Shown piece by piece: positions 1 to 9,983 of a DNA stretch of 64,000 nt (within the stretch, counting starts at the first letter, position 1; every line of letters starts with the position of its first letter). The notes below the pieces were generated by a model. It ran no database searches. It was not told the origin of the DNA and saw nothing but the letters and a program-made list of their open reading frames with translations. The DNA comes from an uncultured Clostridia bacterium (GTDB lineage: Bacteria; Bacillota; Clostridia; Christensenellales; Borkfalkiaceae), in the NCBI GenBank assembly GCA_947631005.1, contig CANRJR010000001.1, positions 62,001-126,000 of the forward strand, given 5' to 3'. The translations under genes and the position numbers were made by a program.

Positions 1-1
1 G

Positions 2-1978
2 CTCGAACCGTACGGCAACCCCAACGAGCTCGAACTCATCCGCATCGACGAAACCAAGCGCATCATCGGCGACTTAAAGGGCATTTGCGTGCTCGGCGGC
101 GAACTGTATTACACCGTAAACGGCGCGATCTCCGACCCCGACTATCCCAACGGTCTGTATAAGAGCGTCGGCGAACTGTCCACCCTCCTCATCGGGGACG
201 ACGGATTTTCCGCGCTCGCCGTGCAGAAGGGCGAGATCTATTGCGTCAAGGGAAAATCCGTGCGCAAACTCACCGTCGGGGAGGACGGCGTGCAGTACGG
301 CTCTTACGAGATCGCCGCCGCCTCGAATTCCGAGAACCGCCTCTCGGGCGCGGTCGACGTCGCGCGGGCGGGAAATCTCATCGTCTCGGCGGACGCGGGC
401 AACGGGCGCATTTCGGTGATCTCGTTCGAGAGACGGCAGAACGTCAACGCCGTCGTGTCCTATCAAACCGTCCCCTGCGTCTATGAGGAGATCCCCTACA
501 CCCCCACGCTCGTCGCAACGGACGGCAACGTGATCGCCGTCGCCGACGCCGTGGGCTACGTCTATTTATACCGCTACGGCGAACTGACGCCCTATTACCG
601 TCACAGCCTCGGCGGCACTCCCGCCACGGGGCTCGCCTGCGTCTACGGCAACACCTACTTTGTCACCGAACACGCCTACGGCAAGGCGGAAGAGGGCGTA
701 GCGTCCGTCGAGCGGAGCGGGCACGGAACGAACATCTCCCTCGCCTCCGACCTCTACGGCGACCTCTATGTGCTCTACAACGACGGCTCGGTCGGGAAAT
801 TTTCCGAGACCGACTTCCTCAACAACGCCGTTTCCGCGGAAAAATGTCCTTTCACGATTTCCGAAACGGGCAAGATCCGCGCCGACTTCGAGGGCAACGT
901 CTATCATATACAGGGCAACGCGCTCTACAAAAACGGCACGAAGATCTACACGCTGCCCGAAACGGCGTTCGTGTTCGGCGGCGCGGGCGACGTTCCCCTC
1001 TCGGTTGCGATCGGCTTTGAGGACGACGTCTGCTATTTCCTCTACGGGAATTACATCGTACAGACCGAGAACGACGCGGTGGATATCCCCACGCTCAACG
1101 AGATCTCGGCGGCGGGCGTGCACGGTTCGGTGTTCCGCGTGCACCAAAACGGCGAAGGACTGCTCGTCGACATCCCCGCGGGGACGATCGGCATCCGCAC
1201 CGACTTGCAGACGTTGCGCGACGAAGATCCCGCTTTCTTCCCCTACATCTCCTACTATCGCACAAACGAGGATCTGCGCGGCATTCTGCTCACGCAGTCG
1301 GAGAGCGGCTATTCGCTCGTCGTGCTCTATGAAATGAACGCCGACGGCAAGGGGCGCACCTTTACGACGACGCTGTTCCGCACGCATACGCCCGTCCCCT
1401 TGGAGGAATATTGGACGGCGCAGACCGACGTGAAATATCTCACCAACGACGTAAATTCCTATTATTATCCCTGTCTGCATCCCGCGCTCGGCGATCTCCG
1501 CATCAAGCGGGGCACGGAAGTCCGCATCCGCGGCGTCCTCTCCGCGCCCGAACGCGACTATGCCCTCGTCGACTTTATGACGCAGGACAACACCGCGCGG
1601 GCGGGCTTTGTCCCCGTCGCCTACCTCACGATCGTCAACCCCTACCCCGAAGAGGCGGCGCGCTATGAATACGGCTATCTCAAAGAGAACGCCGATGGGC
1701 TCGCCTTTGTCTCGTCGGACGGCGACCGCATCGTCGTCACCGAGCGCACCCTCGTGCGGCTTGTCGGGGAGAACGACGACGGGACGTACGCCGCCGTCCT
1801 CACGCGTGACGGAAAGCTGTACGCCGCAACCGTGCAGAGCGGCATGATCGAGCGGGGCGAATCGGACGCGCTCCGCATCAGCCTCATCGTCGTTCTGTCG
1901 GTCTTGGCGGTGATCATTATCGGCGTCTACGCCGCGCTCGTCCCCGCGAAGTACTTCGGCGACCGCAGAAGAAAATAG
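2..1978 (+). CDS. Membrane-anchored beta-propeller/SH3-like protein (5'-truncated)
   Basis: The reading frame is open from the first complete codon (base 2), so the N-terminus lies outside the window; the GTG at 89 is internal. The visible ~658 residues contain repeated short motifs of the type GNVYH, GDLYVLYNDGS and YVYLYRYGE, typical of beta-propeller blades. A region near residues 520-560 (of the visible part) resembles a bacterial SH3 domain (VDFMTQDN..GFVPVAYL). One hydrophobic segment near the C-terminus (SLIVVLSVLAVIIIGVYAAL) is followed by a basic tail (GDRRRK), which predicts a single membrane anchor with the propeller outside the cell. No catalytic motif was recognised, so function is unknown. 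It may bind a ligand or wall polymer, but that is only inference. Confidence 0.7.
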   Translation, partial: LEPYGNPNELELIRIDETKRIIGDLKGICVLGGELYYTVNGAISDPDYPNGLYKSVGELSTLLIGDDGFSALAVQKGEIYCVKGKSVRKLTVGEDGVQYGSYEIAAASNSENRLSGAVDVARAGNLIVSADAGNGRISVISFERRQNVNAVVSYQTVPCVYEEIPYTPTLVATDGNVIAVADAVGYVYLYRYGELTPYYRHSLGGTPATGLACVYGNTYFVTEHAYGKAEEGVASVERSGHGTNISLASDLYGDLYVLYNDGSVGKFSETDFLNNAVSAEKCPFTISETGKIRADFEGNVYHIQGNALYKNGTKIYTLPETAFVFGGAGDVPLSVAIGFEDDVCYFLYGNYIVQTENDAVDIPTLNEISAAGVHGSVFRVHQNGEGLLVDIPAGTIGIRTDLQTLRDEDPAFFPYISYYRTNEDLRGILLTQSESGYSLVVLYEMNADGKGRTFTTTLFRTHTPVPLEEYWTAQTDVKYLTNDVNSYYYPCLHPALGDLRIKRGTEVRIRGVLSAPERDYALVDFMTQDNTARAGFVPVAYLTIVNPYPEEAARYEYGYLKENADGLAFVSSDGDRIVVTERTLVRLVGENDDGTYAAVLTRDGKLYAATVQSGMIERGESDALRISLIVVLSVLAVIIIGVYAALVPAKYFGDRRRK

Positions 1979-1998
1979 GCGGAAAACGCGCGCTTTTG

Positions 1999-2027
1999 TT
2001 GACATATGTGCGCAAATCGTGTAAAAT
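1999..2027 (+). promoter_or_regulatory. SigA-type promoter for the GH43 gene
   Basis: TTGACA (1999-2004), 17-nt spacer, TAAAAT (2022-2027). It lies 68 nt upstream of the ATG at 2096, which has an AGGCGG ribosome-binding site. Confidence 0.75.
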
Positions 2028-2095
2028 CGGCAAGCTGCTTCGGAGCTCCGCGGCGGCATGCGAAAGAATCAGGAAAAATCACAAGGCGGTAGAAC

Positions 2096-3106
2096 ATGGC
2101 AACTTACGATTCCCCTTTGGCGTTTCAACGCGCCGACCCCTATCTCTACAAGCACACCGATGGGAAGTACTATTTCACGGCGACCTGCCCGCAGTACGAC
2201 CGCATCGAGATCCGTTGCGCCGACACCGTAAACGGCATCCGGACAGCGGCGGCGCGCGTCGTCTGGCGCAAGCATTCCCACGGCGCAATGGCGTGTCATA
2301 TTTGGGCTCCCGAGATCCACTTCATCATGGGCAAGTGGGTGATTTACTTTGCGGCGGGACACAAACCGGGCAAGTGGAAGATCCGTCCCTACGCACTCAT
2401 TTGCAAGGGTAACGACCCCATGAAAGACGCGTGGGAGGAGGCGGGCATGTTGCAAGCCGCCGACGGCGACCCCTATCCGTTCACCAACTTCTCGCTTGAC
2501 ACCACGGTGTTCGAGCAAAACGGCAGGTGGTACATCATTTGGGCGCAGAAGTTCGGCACGCCCGAAGTGGAGAAAGACATCTCCAACCTCTACATCGCCG
2601 AGCTCGCCACGCCGACCAAGCTCAAAACTTTCCACGTTCTGCTCTCCACGCCCGACTACGATTGGGAGCGCGACGGCGGGTTCTGGGTGAACGAAGCCCC
2701 CGCGATCTTGAAGCACGACGGGAAGATCTACTGCGCGTTCTCCGCTTCGGCGACGGGCGCGTGCTACTGCATAGGGCTTCTCCGCGCCGACCAAAACGCC
2801 GACCTCATCGACCCGCGCTCGTGGTCGAAAGACCGCTATCCCGTGTTCAGCACCAACGCCGCGCTCAAAGTGTACGGTCCGGGGCACAACTGTTTTGTGG
2901 AGGGGGACGACGGCGAGCAGATCGCGCTCATGCACTTCCGCAACTACGAGAAGATCCACGGCGACCCGCTCGACGATCACAACCGCCACGCGCACGTCGT
3001 CAAGGTCGAATACGGCGAGGACGGCGCGCCCAAGTTCGTCATCGACCCCGCCTCGCTCTACAACGTTCCGTTCGAGAACGAGAAGCAAAAAAACATCAAC
3101 GCATAA
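2096..3106 (+). CDS. Glycoside hydrolase family 43-type enzyme (arabinofuranosidase/xylosidase-like)
   Basis: 336 aa with no signal peptide, so probably cytoplasmic. Residues 12-28 carry the GH43 opening motif (RADPYLYKHTDGKYYFTAT), which holds the general-base Asp. WAPEIHF (about residue 69) is a second family hallmark. VNEAPAIL (about 202) carries the likely general-acid Glu, and YGPGHNCF comes late in the five-bladed propeller. GH43 enzymes remove arabinose or xylose from plant polysaccharides; the exact substrate cannot be read from sequence. It has its own promoter and terminator, so it is monocistronic. Other glycan genes in the window (GH13, GH3, esterase) are consistent with plant-oligosaccharide use. 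Confidence 0.85.
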   Translation: MATYDSPLAFQRADPYLYKHTDGKYYFTATCPQYDRIEIRCADTVNGIRTAAARVVWRKHSHGAMACHIWAPEIHFIMGKWVIYFAAGHKPGKWKIRPYALICKGNDPMKDAWEEAGMLQAADGDPYPFTNFSLDTTVFEQNGRWYIIWAQKFGTPEVEKDISNLYIAELATPTKLKTFHVLLSTPDYDWERDGGFWVNEAPAILKHDGKIYCAFSASATGACYCIGLLRADQNADLIDPRSWSKDRYPVFSTNAALKVYGPGHNCFVEGDDGEQIALMHFRNYEKIHGDPLDDHNRHAHVVKVEYGEDGAPKFVIDPASLYNVPFENEKQKNINA

Positions 3107-3112
3107 CATTTA

Positions 3113-3136
3113 CGCCCCGCTTTCACGGGGCGTTTG
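3113..3136 (+). terminator. Rho-independent terminator of the GH43 gene
   Basis: CGCCCCG / CGGGGCG stem with a short loop, followed by TTTGTTT. Confidence 0.7.
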
Positions 3137-3143
3137 TTTACGG

Positions 3144-3170
3144 AAAAGCGGCGGGCAACCCGCCGCTTTT
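3144..3170. terminator. Bidirectional terminator between convergent genes
   Basis: A perfect 12-bp stem (AAAAGCGGCGGG pairing with CCCGCCGCTTTT) with loop CAA. The A-run and T-run give a U-tract on either strand. It separates GH43 (+) from the NERD gene (-). Confidence 0.8.
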
Positions 3171-3180
3171 TTTGCGCGCC

Positions 3181-3924
3181 TCACTTTTTTCGGCGCGCCT
3201 TTTGTTTTGGATACAATTTGAATTTGCAGACGGGAGCGCGCGAACAGACGTAGAACCTGCCGTATCTCCCCCCTTTCTCAACCAGCCTCTTTCCGCACTG
3301 CGGACAGATCCCCCGCCGCACGGCTCTTTGCGCCGCAGCGGCTGCCTTTTTCTCCCGCCGCCATTCGGCTTTCGACCGTCTTTTCAACCCGTCGAGCGCG
3401 TCGCGGTAGGCGCGGAGCTCGCCCTCCGAGAGGGAGATCCCCGTATCGCGGGCGAGGATGGCGTTCAGATCGCGGCGAAGGCAGAGCTTGCGCGAGCTGA
3501 TCCGCGAGATGTCGGCGCGGTCGTAAAACACAACGAGATCGCGGCAAACGTCCTGCGCGCCGATCGCGCGGGCGAGATGATACGCCCGCGTCTCATTCTC
3601 CGCAATGGGATTGGGATAGGCTTCGGACGTTCCCCCGCGCGGGGTCAGCGTCCATTCGCGGCGCGCCGCACTGCCGCGGAGCACGCCTTCGCAGTCCTCT
3701 TCCGAAATCACCCAAACGCCGTTTTGCGCCAGCAAAATTCGGTCGATGTAGACCCCATGTCCGAAATCGTTGCGAAAAAACAGCCCGCGCACGACGTACC
3801 CGCCCCGCGCTTCCGCTTCGCGCAGCGGCGCGTTTTTCCGTCTTGCGGCGCGCACGCCGAGCAAGCCCGCAACGCCCGCCCCGACGGCGCACACAACGCC
3901 GATCGCAATGAATGCATACAACAT
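3181..3924 (-). CDS. NERD-domain membrane protein with C-terminal zinc ribbon
   Basis: 247 aa. The ATG at 3924 is chosen because it follows GGAAGAGGA by 7 nt; the longer frame from 3975 lacks such a site. An N-terminal transmembrane helix (about residues 2-24) is followed by a nuclease-related (NERD) domain around residues 40-140, with a recognisable YIDRILL-AQNGVWVISEEDCEG core. The usual E-x-K of active NERD/PD-(D/E)XK nucleases is not visible (SEEDC instead), so activity is doubtful. Residues about 208-240 form a topoisomerase-type zinc ribbon (CPQCGKRLVEK..FYVCSRAPVCK). A DNA-binding role at the membrane is plausible but unproven. Confidence 0.75.
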   Translation of the reverse strand: MLYAFIAIGVVCAVGAGVAGLLGVRAARRKNAPLREAEARGGYVVRGLFFRNDFGHGVYIDRILLAQNGVWVISEEDCEGVLRGSAARREWTLTPRGGTSEAYPNPIAENETRAYHLARAIGAQDVCRDLVVFYDRADISRISSRKLCLRRDLNAILARDTGISLSEGELRAYRDALDGLKRRSKAEWRREKKAAAAAQRAVRRGICPQCGKRLVEKGGRYGRFYVCSRAPVCKFKLYPKQKARRKK

Positions 3925-3946
3925 ACGCGTTTCCTCTTCCGCGCCA

Positions 3947-3975
3947 ATTATACCATGAACGCCGCCGCATAGCAA
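3947..3975 (-). promoter_or_regulatory. Promoter of the NERD gene
   Basis: On the minus strand: TTGCTA (3975-3970), 17-nt spacer, TATAAT (3952-3947), 22 nt before the ATG. Confidence 0.65.
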
Positions 3976-4010
3976 GCATTCCCCCGAAAATCCCGTATAG
4001 AAAAATAAGC

Positions 4011-4029
4011 CCCCGTTCGCATAACGGGG
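4011..4029 (-). terminator. Terminator downstream of tRNA-Ser(UGA)
   Basis: On the minus strand: CCCCGTT / AACGGGG stem, then GGCTTATTTTT. Confidence 0.6.
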
Positions 4030-4090
4030 AAGAGGAAAAGGTGAAACAGCGGCTCATATCCTTTCAACCCTCACGGCGGTCGTTTCCACA

Positions 4091-4129
4091 AGCAGGGGCG
4101 GGAACACTTTCGTGTCCCCGCCCCTGCTT
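4091..4129 (-). other. Strong hairpin right behind tRNA-Ser(UGA)
   Basis: AGCAGGGGCGGG pairs almost perfectly with its complement across a short loop. It starts 4 nt after the encoded CCA of the tRNA. No U-tract follows, so it is more likely a 3' trailer or processing structure than a complete terminator. The tRNA-Ser(GGA) and tRNA-Asp genes of this window also have a hairpin immediately behind them. Confidence 0.5.
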
Positions 4130-4132
4130 GTC

Positions 4133-4220
4133 TGGCGGAAGGTGAGGGGTTCGAACCCCCGTTAGCTTGCGCTAATCCGGTTTTCAAGACCGGCGCGATC
4201 GACCGCTCCGCCAACCTTCC
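4133..4220 (-). tRNA. tRNA-Ser (anticodon UGA)
   Basis: 88 nt including an encoded CCA. The acceptor stem GGAAGGT pairs with ACCTTCC. The anticodon loop CTTGAAA carries TGA. The long variable arm is typical of class II tRNA-Ser, and the T-loop TTCGAAC is normal. Confidence 0.95.
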
Positions 4221-4234
4221 GTGTGCTCACTCTT

Positions 4235-4263
4235 ATCATACCAAATTCACGGAAGAATTGCAA
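4235..4263 (-). promoter_or_regulatory. Promoter of tRNA-Ser(UGA)
   Basis: On the minus strand: TTGCAA (4263-4258), 17-nt spacer, TATGAT (4240-4235), 14 nt before the tRNA 5' end. Confidence 0.65.
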
Positions 4264-4273
4264 CTGTTTTCGC

Positions 4274-4510
4274 TTATTTCAACGCAGAACAGTTTTTGAC
4301 GCGCGTAATGCGGAACGTGAGGGTGACCTCTTCCCCCGTTTTATCTTTTTTGGCGGTGAGGGAAAAGCCGCCGCACGTTTCGAAGTATTCCTCGGCGACG
4401 CGTTTGAAATCGGCGAGTGCCGCCGCGCGGCTCACCTCGTTCATTTCGGCTTTGTCGGCTTCGAGCAAAAGGCGCAGTCTGTTTTTGTCGTCCCTTATTT
4501 TCTTCCCCAT
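4274..4510 (-). CDS. minE: MinE-like cell-division topological specificity factor
   Basis: 78 aa. The ATG at 4510 lies 16 bp inside the end of minD, in another frame, the usual minD-minE arrangement. The sequence follows MinE layout. An N-terminal basic stretch (GKKIRDDKNRLRLLLEADK) corresponds to the anti-MinCD helix RLklvL..DR. A helix (ALADFKRVAEEYFE) matches lk.eil.vi.kYv. Then come two beta strands (GFSLTAKKD, EVTLTFRITRV). The similarity is low, and the canonical D-R after the first helix is D-K. MinE drives MinD ATP turnover and thereby places MinC, so the division site is chosen at mid-cell. The call rests mainly on position and length, supported by the motif pattern. A larger frame reading through this stretch (to 5023) is a shadow of minD. 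Confidence 0.7.
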   Translation of the reverse strand: MGKKIRDDKNRLRLLLEADKAEMNEVSRAAALADFKRVAEEYFETCGGFSLTAKKDKTGEEVTLTFRITRVKNCSALK

Positions 4511-5223
4511 TTGAGCAATCCGAACCCCCTTTTCTCCCCGCCCGCGTACCATTCGGCGAGCTTGCGCATGGCGCGGGAACGGTCGGCGACGTTGTCGAGG
4601 AAGAAGGCGTCCTCCTCGGGAATGACGGCGCGGACGGGCAGCCGCAACGCCGACGCGATCTCCGCCGAACTCAAAATTTCCCCCCGCCGCATCATGTCCC
4701 GCCGCACGAGGTTGACGACCAGCCCCACGTCCGAAAAATGGTAGCTTCCGAGGATGGTGACGACGCGATCGGCGTCGCGCATGGCGGAGATGTGCGGCGT
4801 GGTGACGACGATCGCCTCTTCCGCGCAGGACGCGGCGCGATGGAAACCCTCTTCGATGCCCGCGGGCGAGTCGATGAGGATAAAGTCGAATTGCGGGGCG
4901 AGCGAATCGAGGATGAGGCGCACCGCCTGCGGGGAGACGTACCTCTCGCTCACGCGGTTGCTGGCGAGCGTATAGAGGGTGGGATAGCGCGGATGGCGCA
5001 CGAGTGCCTGTCTTGCGCGGCAACGCCCCTCCACGGCGTCGAGCACGTCGTAGACGGCGAGATTTTCGACGCCGAGCACGACGTCGACATTATTGAGCCC
5101 GAAATCGAGATCGCAGACGATGACGCGCGACCCGCGCTTGGCGAGCTGGACGGCGAGGTTACAGCAGACCGTCGTTTTTCCGACGCCCCCCTTCCCCGAT
5201 GTCACCACGATCTTTCTTGCCAT
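4495..5223 (-). CDS. minD: Septum site-determining ATPase MinD
   Basis: 242 aa. The ATG at 5223 follows GGGAGGACGC and begins the conserved MARKIVVTSGKGGVGKTT. The deviant Walker A (KGGVGKTT, residues 10-17), the switch region CDLDFGLNNVD and Walker B-like FILIDSPAGIE are all present. The C-terminus (RGFGLLKWGRK) is a short basic-amphipathic membrane-targeting helix. MinD binds membrane as an ATP dimer and recruits MinC. minE follows with overlap, and no minC is adjacent. Longer frames upstream of 5223 have no ribosome-binding site and are not coding. Confidence 0.95.
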   Translation of the reverse strand: MARKIVVTSGKGGVGKTTVCCNLAVQLAKRGSRVIVCDLDFGLNNVDVVLGVENLAVYDVLDAVEGRCRARQALVRHPRYPTLYTLASNRVSERYVSPQAVRLILDSLAPQFDFILIDSPAGIEEGFHRAASCAEEAIVVTTPHISAMRDADRVVTILGSYHFSDVGLVVNLVRRDMMRRGEILSSAEIASALRLPVRAVIPEEDAFFLDNVADRSRAMRKLAEWYAGGEKRGFGLLKWGRK

Positions 5224-5361
5224 GCGTCCTCCCGCGTACGTTTTCCAACATTGTACCGCGGCGCGGGCGGCGGCTTTTGCCTGTTTGTGTCGGAATATGG
5301 ATAGTTTTACAAAAGACGGGCGGCAGAAAGGATAAAAAGCGCGAAGGATAGAGCGCAAACG

Positions 5362-5385
5362 AAAAGGAGCGGCATTTGCCGCTCC
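5362..5385 (-). terminator. Terminator behind the ABC transporter/microprotein
   Basis: On the minus strand: GGAGCGGCAAATGCCGCTCC hairpin followed by TTTTCGTTT. Confidence 0.75.
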
Positions 5386-5390
5386 CTCGC

Positions 5391-5465
5391 TTATTCTTGC
5401 AAGAGCGATTTGAGATATTCCTCGTATTCCTCGTCGGTAAGTTTTCGGATCTTCTTTTTTTCCAT
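5391..5465 (-). CDS. Possible 24-aa microprotein
   Basis: A short frame not previously named: MEKKKIRKLTDEE followed by YEEYLKSLLQE. The ATG at 5465 has an AGGTG ribosome-binding site 5 nt upstream, the stop is 6 nt before a terminator, and it lies 49 nt after the stop of the ABC transporter on the same strand. The peptide is highly charged and should form one amphipathic helix. Function is unknown. The good start context, the transcription-unit position and the lack of anything else between the two genes argue for translation, but 24 codons could arise by chance. Confidence 0.45.
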   Translation of the reverse strand: MEKKKIRKLTDEEYEEYLKSLLQE

Positions 5466-5514
5466 AGCGCACCTTTTTGGGTTCTGCAAGGAGTATGTCC
5501 AAAAAGGCGGTCTC

Positions 5515-8250
<2,736 letters not shown>

Positions 8251-8271
8251 ACTGTCCTGACGCTCCTATGC

Positions 8272-8745
8272 TCAAAAAACGTTTTCGCTCCCCTCTTGTT
8301 TTTCTGCCTGTGCTTTACGGGCTTCAACGAACGCCTTGCTGAAATCGTTGTAATCTTCGATGAGCTTGTTGAGACGGGCTGCGCCGTACTTCTCCGCGAC
8401 GGTCTCCATCACCTCGTTCGCCTTGGCGCATTGCGCGTTGAAGATGGAACGCGCGCGGTCGGAAAGGATGACGTAGGCGATCTTTCTGTCGTGTTCGGCG
8501 GCGGTGCGGGCTACGATGCCCCGCGCTTCGAGTTTGGTGACGAGCTGGGACACCGCCGAACGCGTAATGCCGAGGCGGCGGGCAAGCTCGGACGAGATAA
8601 TCTTTTTCCCTTTCTCCTCTTCGAGAACGATCTCACGGATGAGGCGGAATTCGGTGCGCGTCAGATTGCCGACGTCGGAAAAAAGATCGAGCTCCTCCAT
8701 TTCTTTGATCGTTTGGAAGAGCTTGATGAGATATTCGTTGACCAT
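8272..8745 (-). CDS. MarR-family transcriptional regulator
   Basis: 157 aa with a winged-helix core: SELARRLGITRSAVSQLVTK is the helix-turn-helix (about residues 51-70), and ARTAAEHDRKIAYVIL is the wing with the family D-x-R (about 78-93). Start ATG 8745 follows GGAGGATAGCATTC. It is the first gene of a two-gene unit with the ABC transporter. It probably represses its own promoter, where an imperfect dyad lies between the -10 box and the start. The inducer is unknown. Confidence 0.9.
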   Translation of the reverse strand: MVNEYLIKLFQTIKEMEELDLFSDVGNLTRTEFRLIREIVLEEEKGKKIISSELARRLGITRSAVSQLVTKLEARGIVARTAAEHDRKIAYVILSDRARSIFNAQCAKANEVMETVAEKYGAARLNKLIEDYNDFSKAFVEARKAQAEKQEGSENVF

Positions 8746-8763
8746 GAATGCTATCCTCCGTTT

Positions 8764-8781
8764 ATGTCATGTACTGAACAT
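8764..8781. promoter_or_regulatory. Candidate MarR operator
   Basis: An 18-bp imperfect dyad with ATGT and ACAT ends and a GTAC centre (12 of 18 positions symmetric), between the -10 box and the marR start, where a bound repressor would block transcription. Confidence 0.4.
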
Positions 8782-8786
8782 TGTCC

Positions 8787-8815
8787 ATTATATCCGACGG
8801 GAACGCAAAAGTCAA
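8787..8815 (-). promoter_or_regulatory. Promoter of marR-ABC operon
   Basis: On the minus strand: TTGACT (8815-8810), 17-nt spacer, TATAAT (8792-8787). Confidence 0.8.
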
Positions 8816-8864
8816 CAAAATGAATCATATTCCGCGAGAAATTCATGATAATATCACAATGATT

Positions 8865-9929
8865 TTATTCCTCCGTTTCGTCGACGGTATCGGGTGCGAC
8901 GGGTTCGGGGATAAAGGGTTGCAGGGGGGAGGTGACGGGCGTCATATCGTACTTGTCGTCGATATCCCCGCCGAGGATCTCTTCGAGAATATCTTCGCGG
9001 GTGATGAGCCCGAGCGCGTTCCCCTCCGCGCCCACGATCATCATATGCTCGCGCATCGACTGCATGCGATCGAACAGCACCGAAAGTTTTTCGTCCGTCG
9101 CGGTAAAGGAGACGGGGCGGACGATGTTGCCGAAGTCCCGCCTGCCCGCGAGCATGTTCTCGTAGAAGTCGGCGCGGTAGAGCACGCCGACGATGTTCTT
9201 CTTCGTCCCCTTGTAGATGGGAATGCGCGAGAAGTTGGTCTCGCGGAAAATTTTATATACGAGGTGGGAATTGTCGCGGATCTCCGCCATGATCACGCGG
9301 TCGAGCGGGATCATGCACGAGCCGACGTGCAGATCGTCGTACCGCAGGGTGTTGTTGATGAGTTCGTGCTCGACCTCGTTAAGCACGCCCTCCTCGCGGA
9401 CGTCCGAAACAAGCATCTTGAATTCCGCTTCGGTGTATTTTTTGCGCTTCTTATCCAACCCGAAGATGAGAAAGAGCAGTTTTTTCCACCAGCCGAACAG
9501 GTAAGTAAAGGGCAAACAGATGTAGGATAGCACGAGCAAGGGATACGCCGAGAAGCAGGCGAACCGCTCGGGAGCTTCCTTTGCAAGCGTTTTGGGGGTG
9601 ATCTCCCCGAAAATGAGAATAACGACCGTAAGCACGATCGTCGAAAGGGTAGGTCCGAGGTCCTCCCCGACCCGCCGCGTGAAGAACACCGTGGCGATGG
9701 TCGCCGCGGCGATGTTCACGATATTGTTCCCGATGAGCAGGGTCGTGAGAACTTTGTTATAATCCGCGCTGATTTCGAGGGCGGTGCGCGCCGAACGGCG
9801 TTTTGCCGCGAGCCTCCGCATGCGAACGGTGCTGAAACTTGTGTACGCCGTCTCCGTTGCGCTGAAAAAGCCCGAAAGTACGACGAGCACGATGAGTGCG
9901 ACCAATAGACCTATGTCGCTACTGTCCAT
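8865..9929 (-). CDS. CNNM/CorB-type membrane protein with CBS pair
   Basis: 354 aa. The start at 9929 is preferred because GGAGG lies 12 nt upstream; the ATG at 9959 has no such site. Residues 1-180 are a DUF21/CNNM membrane domain (LSGFFSATETAYTS near the N-terminus, the LIGNNIVNIAAA helix and IFGEITPKTLA). Two CBS domains follow (about 190-320: MIPLDRVIMAEI, IVGVLYRADF, LGLITREDILEEILGG). The usual C-terminal CorC/HlyC domain is missing and is replaced by a short acidic-proline tail. The family exports Mg2+ or Co2+. CBS domains usually sense ATP-Mg. Confidence 0.85.
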   Translation of the reverse strand: MDSSDIGLLVALIVLVVLSGFFSATETAYTSFSTVRMRRLAAKRRSARTALEISADYNKVLTTLLIGNNIVNIAAATIATVFFTRRVGEDLGPTLSTIVLTVVILIFGEITPKTLAKEAPERFACFSAYPLLVLSYICLPFTYLFGWWKKLLFLIFGLDKKRKKYTEAEFKMLVSDVREEGVLNEVEHELINNTLRYDDLHVGSCMIPLDRVIMAEIRDNSHLVYKIFRETNFSRIPIYKGTKKNIVGVLYRADFYENMLAGRRDFGNIVRPVSFTATDEKLSVLFDRMQSMREHMMIVGAEGNALGLITREDILEEILGGDIDDKYDMTPVTSPLQPFIPEPVAPDTVDETEE

Positions 9930-9983
9930 CGAAAAATCATTCCTCCGAAAAAGCGGCATGCTGCCGCCGATTTTTCCCCTTTT

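Noticed and set aside
566..2059. Long open frames on the strand opposite the first gene
   Set aside because: High GC gives long antisense frames. Their composition (Arg/Ala/Gly-rich, no motif) and lack of a start context mark them as shadows.
4511..5023. Upper part of the minus-strand frame that contains minE
   Set aside because: Arg/His/Pro-rich and fully inside minD in another frame. Only the last 78 codons fit a protein family.
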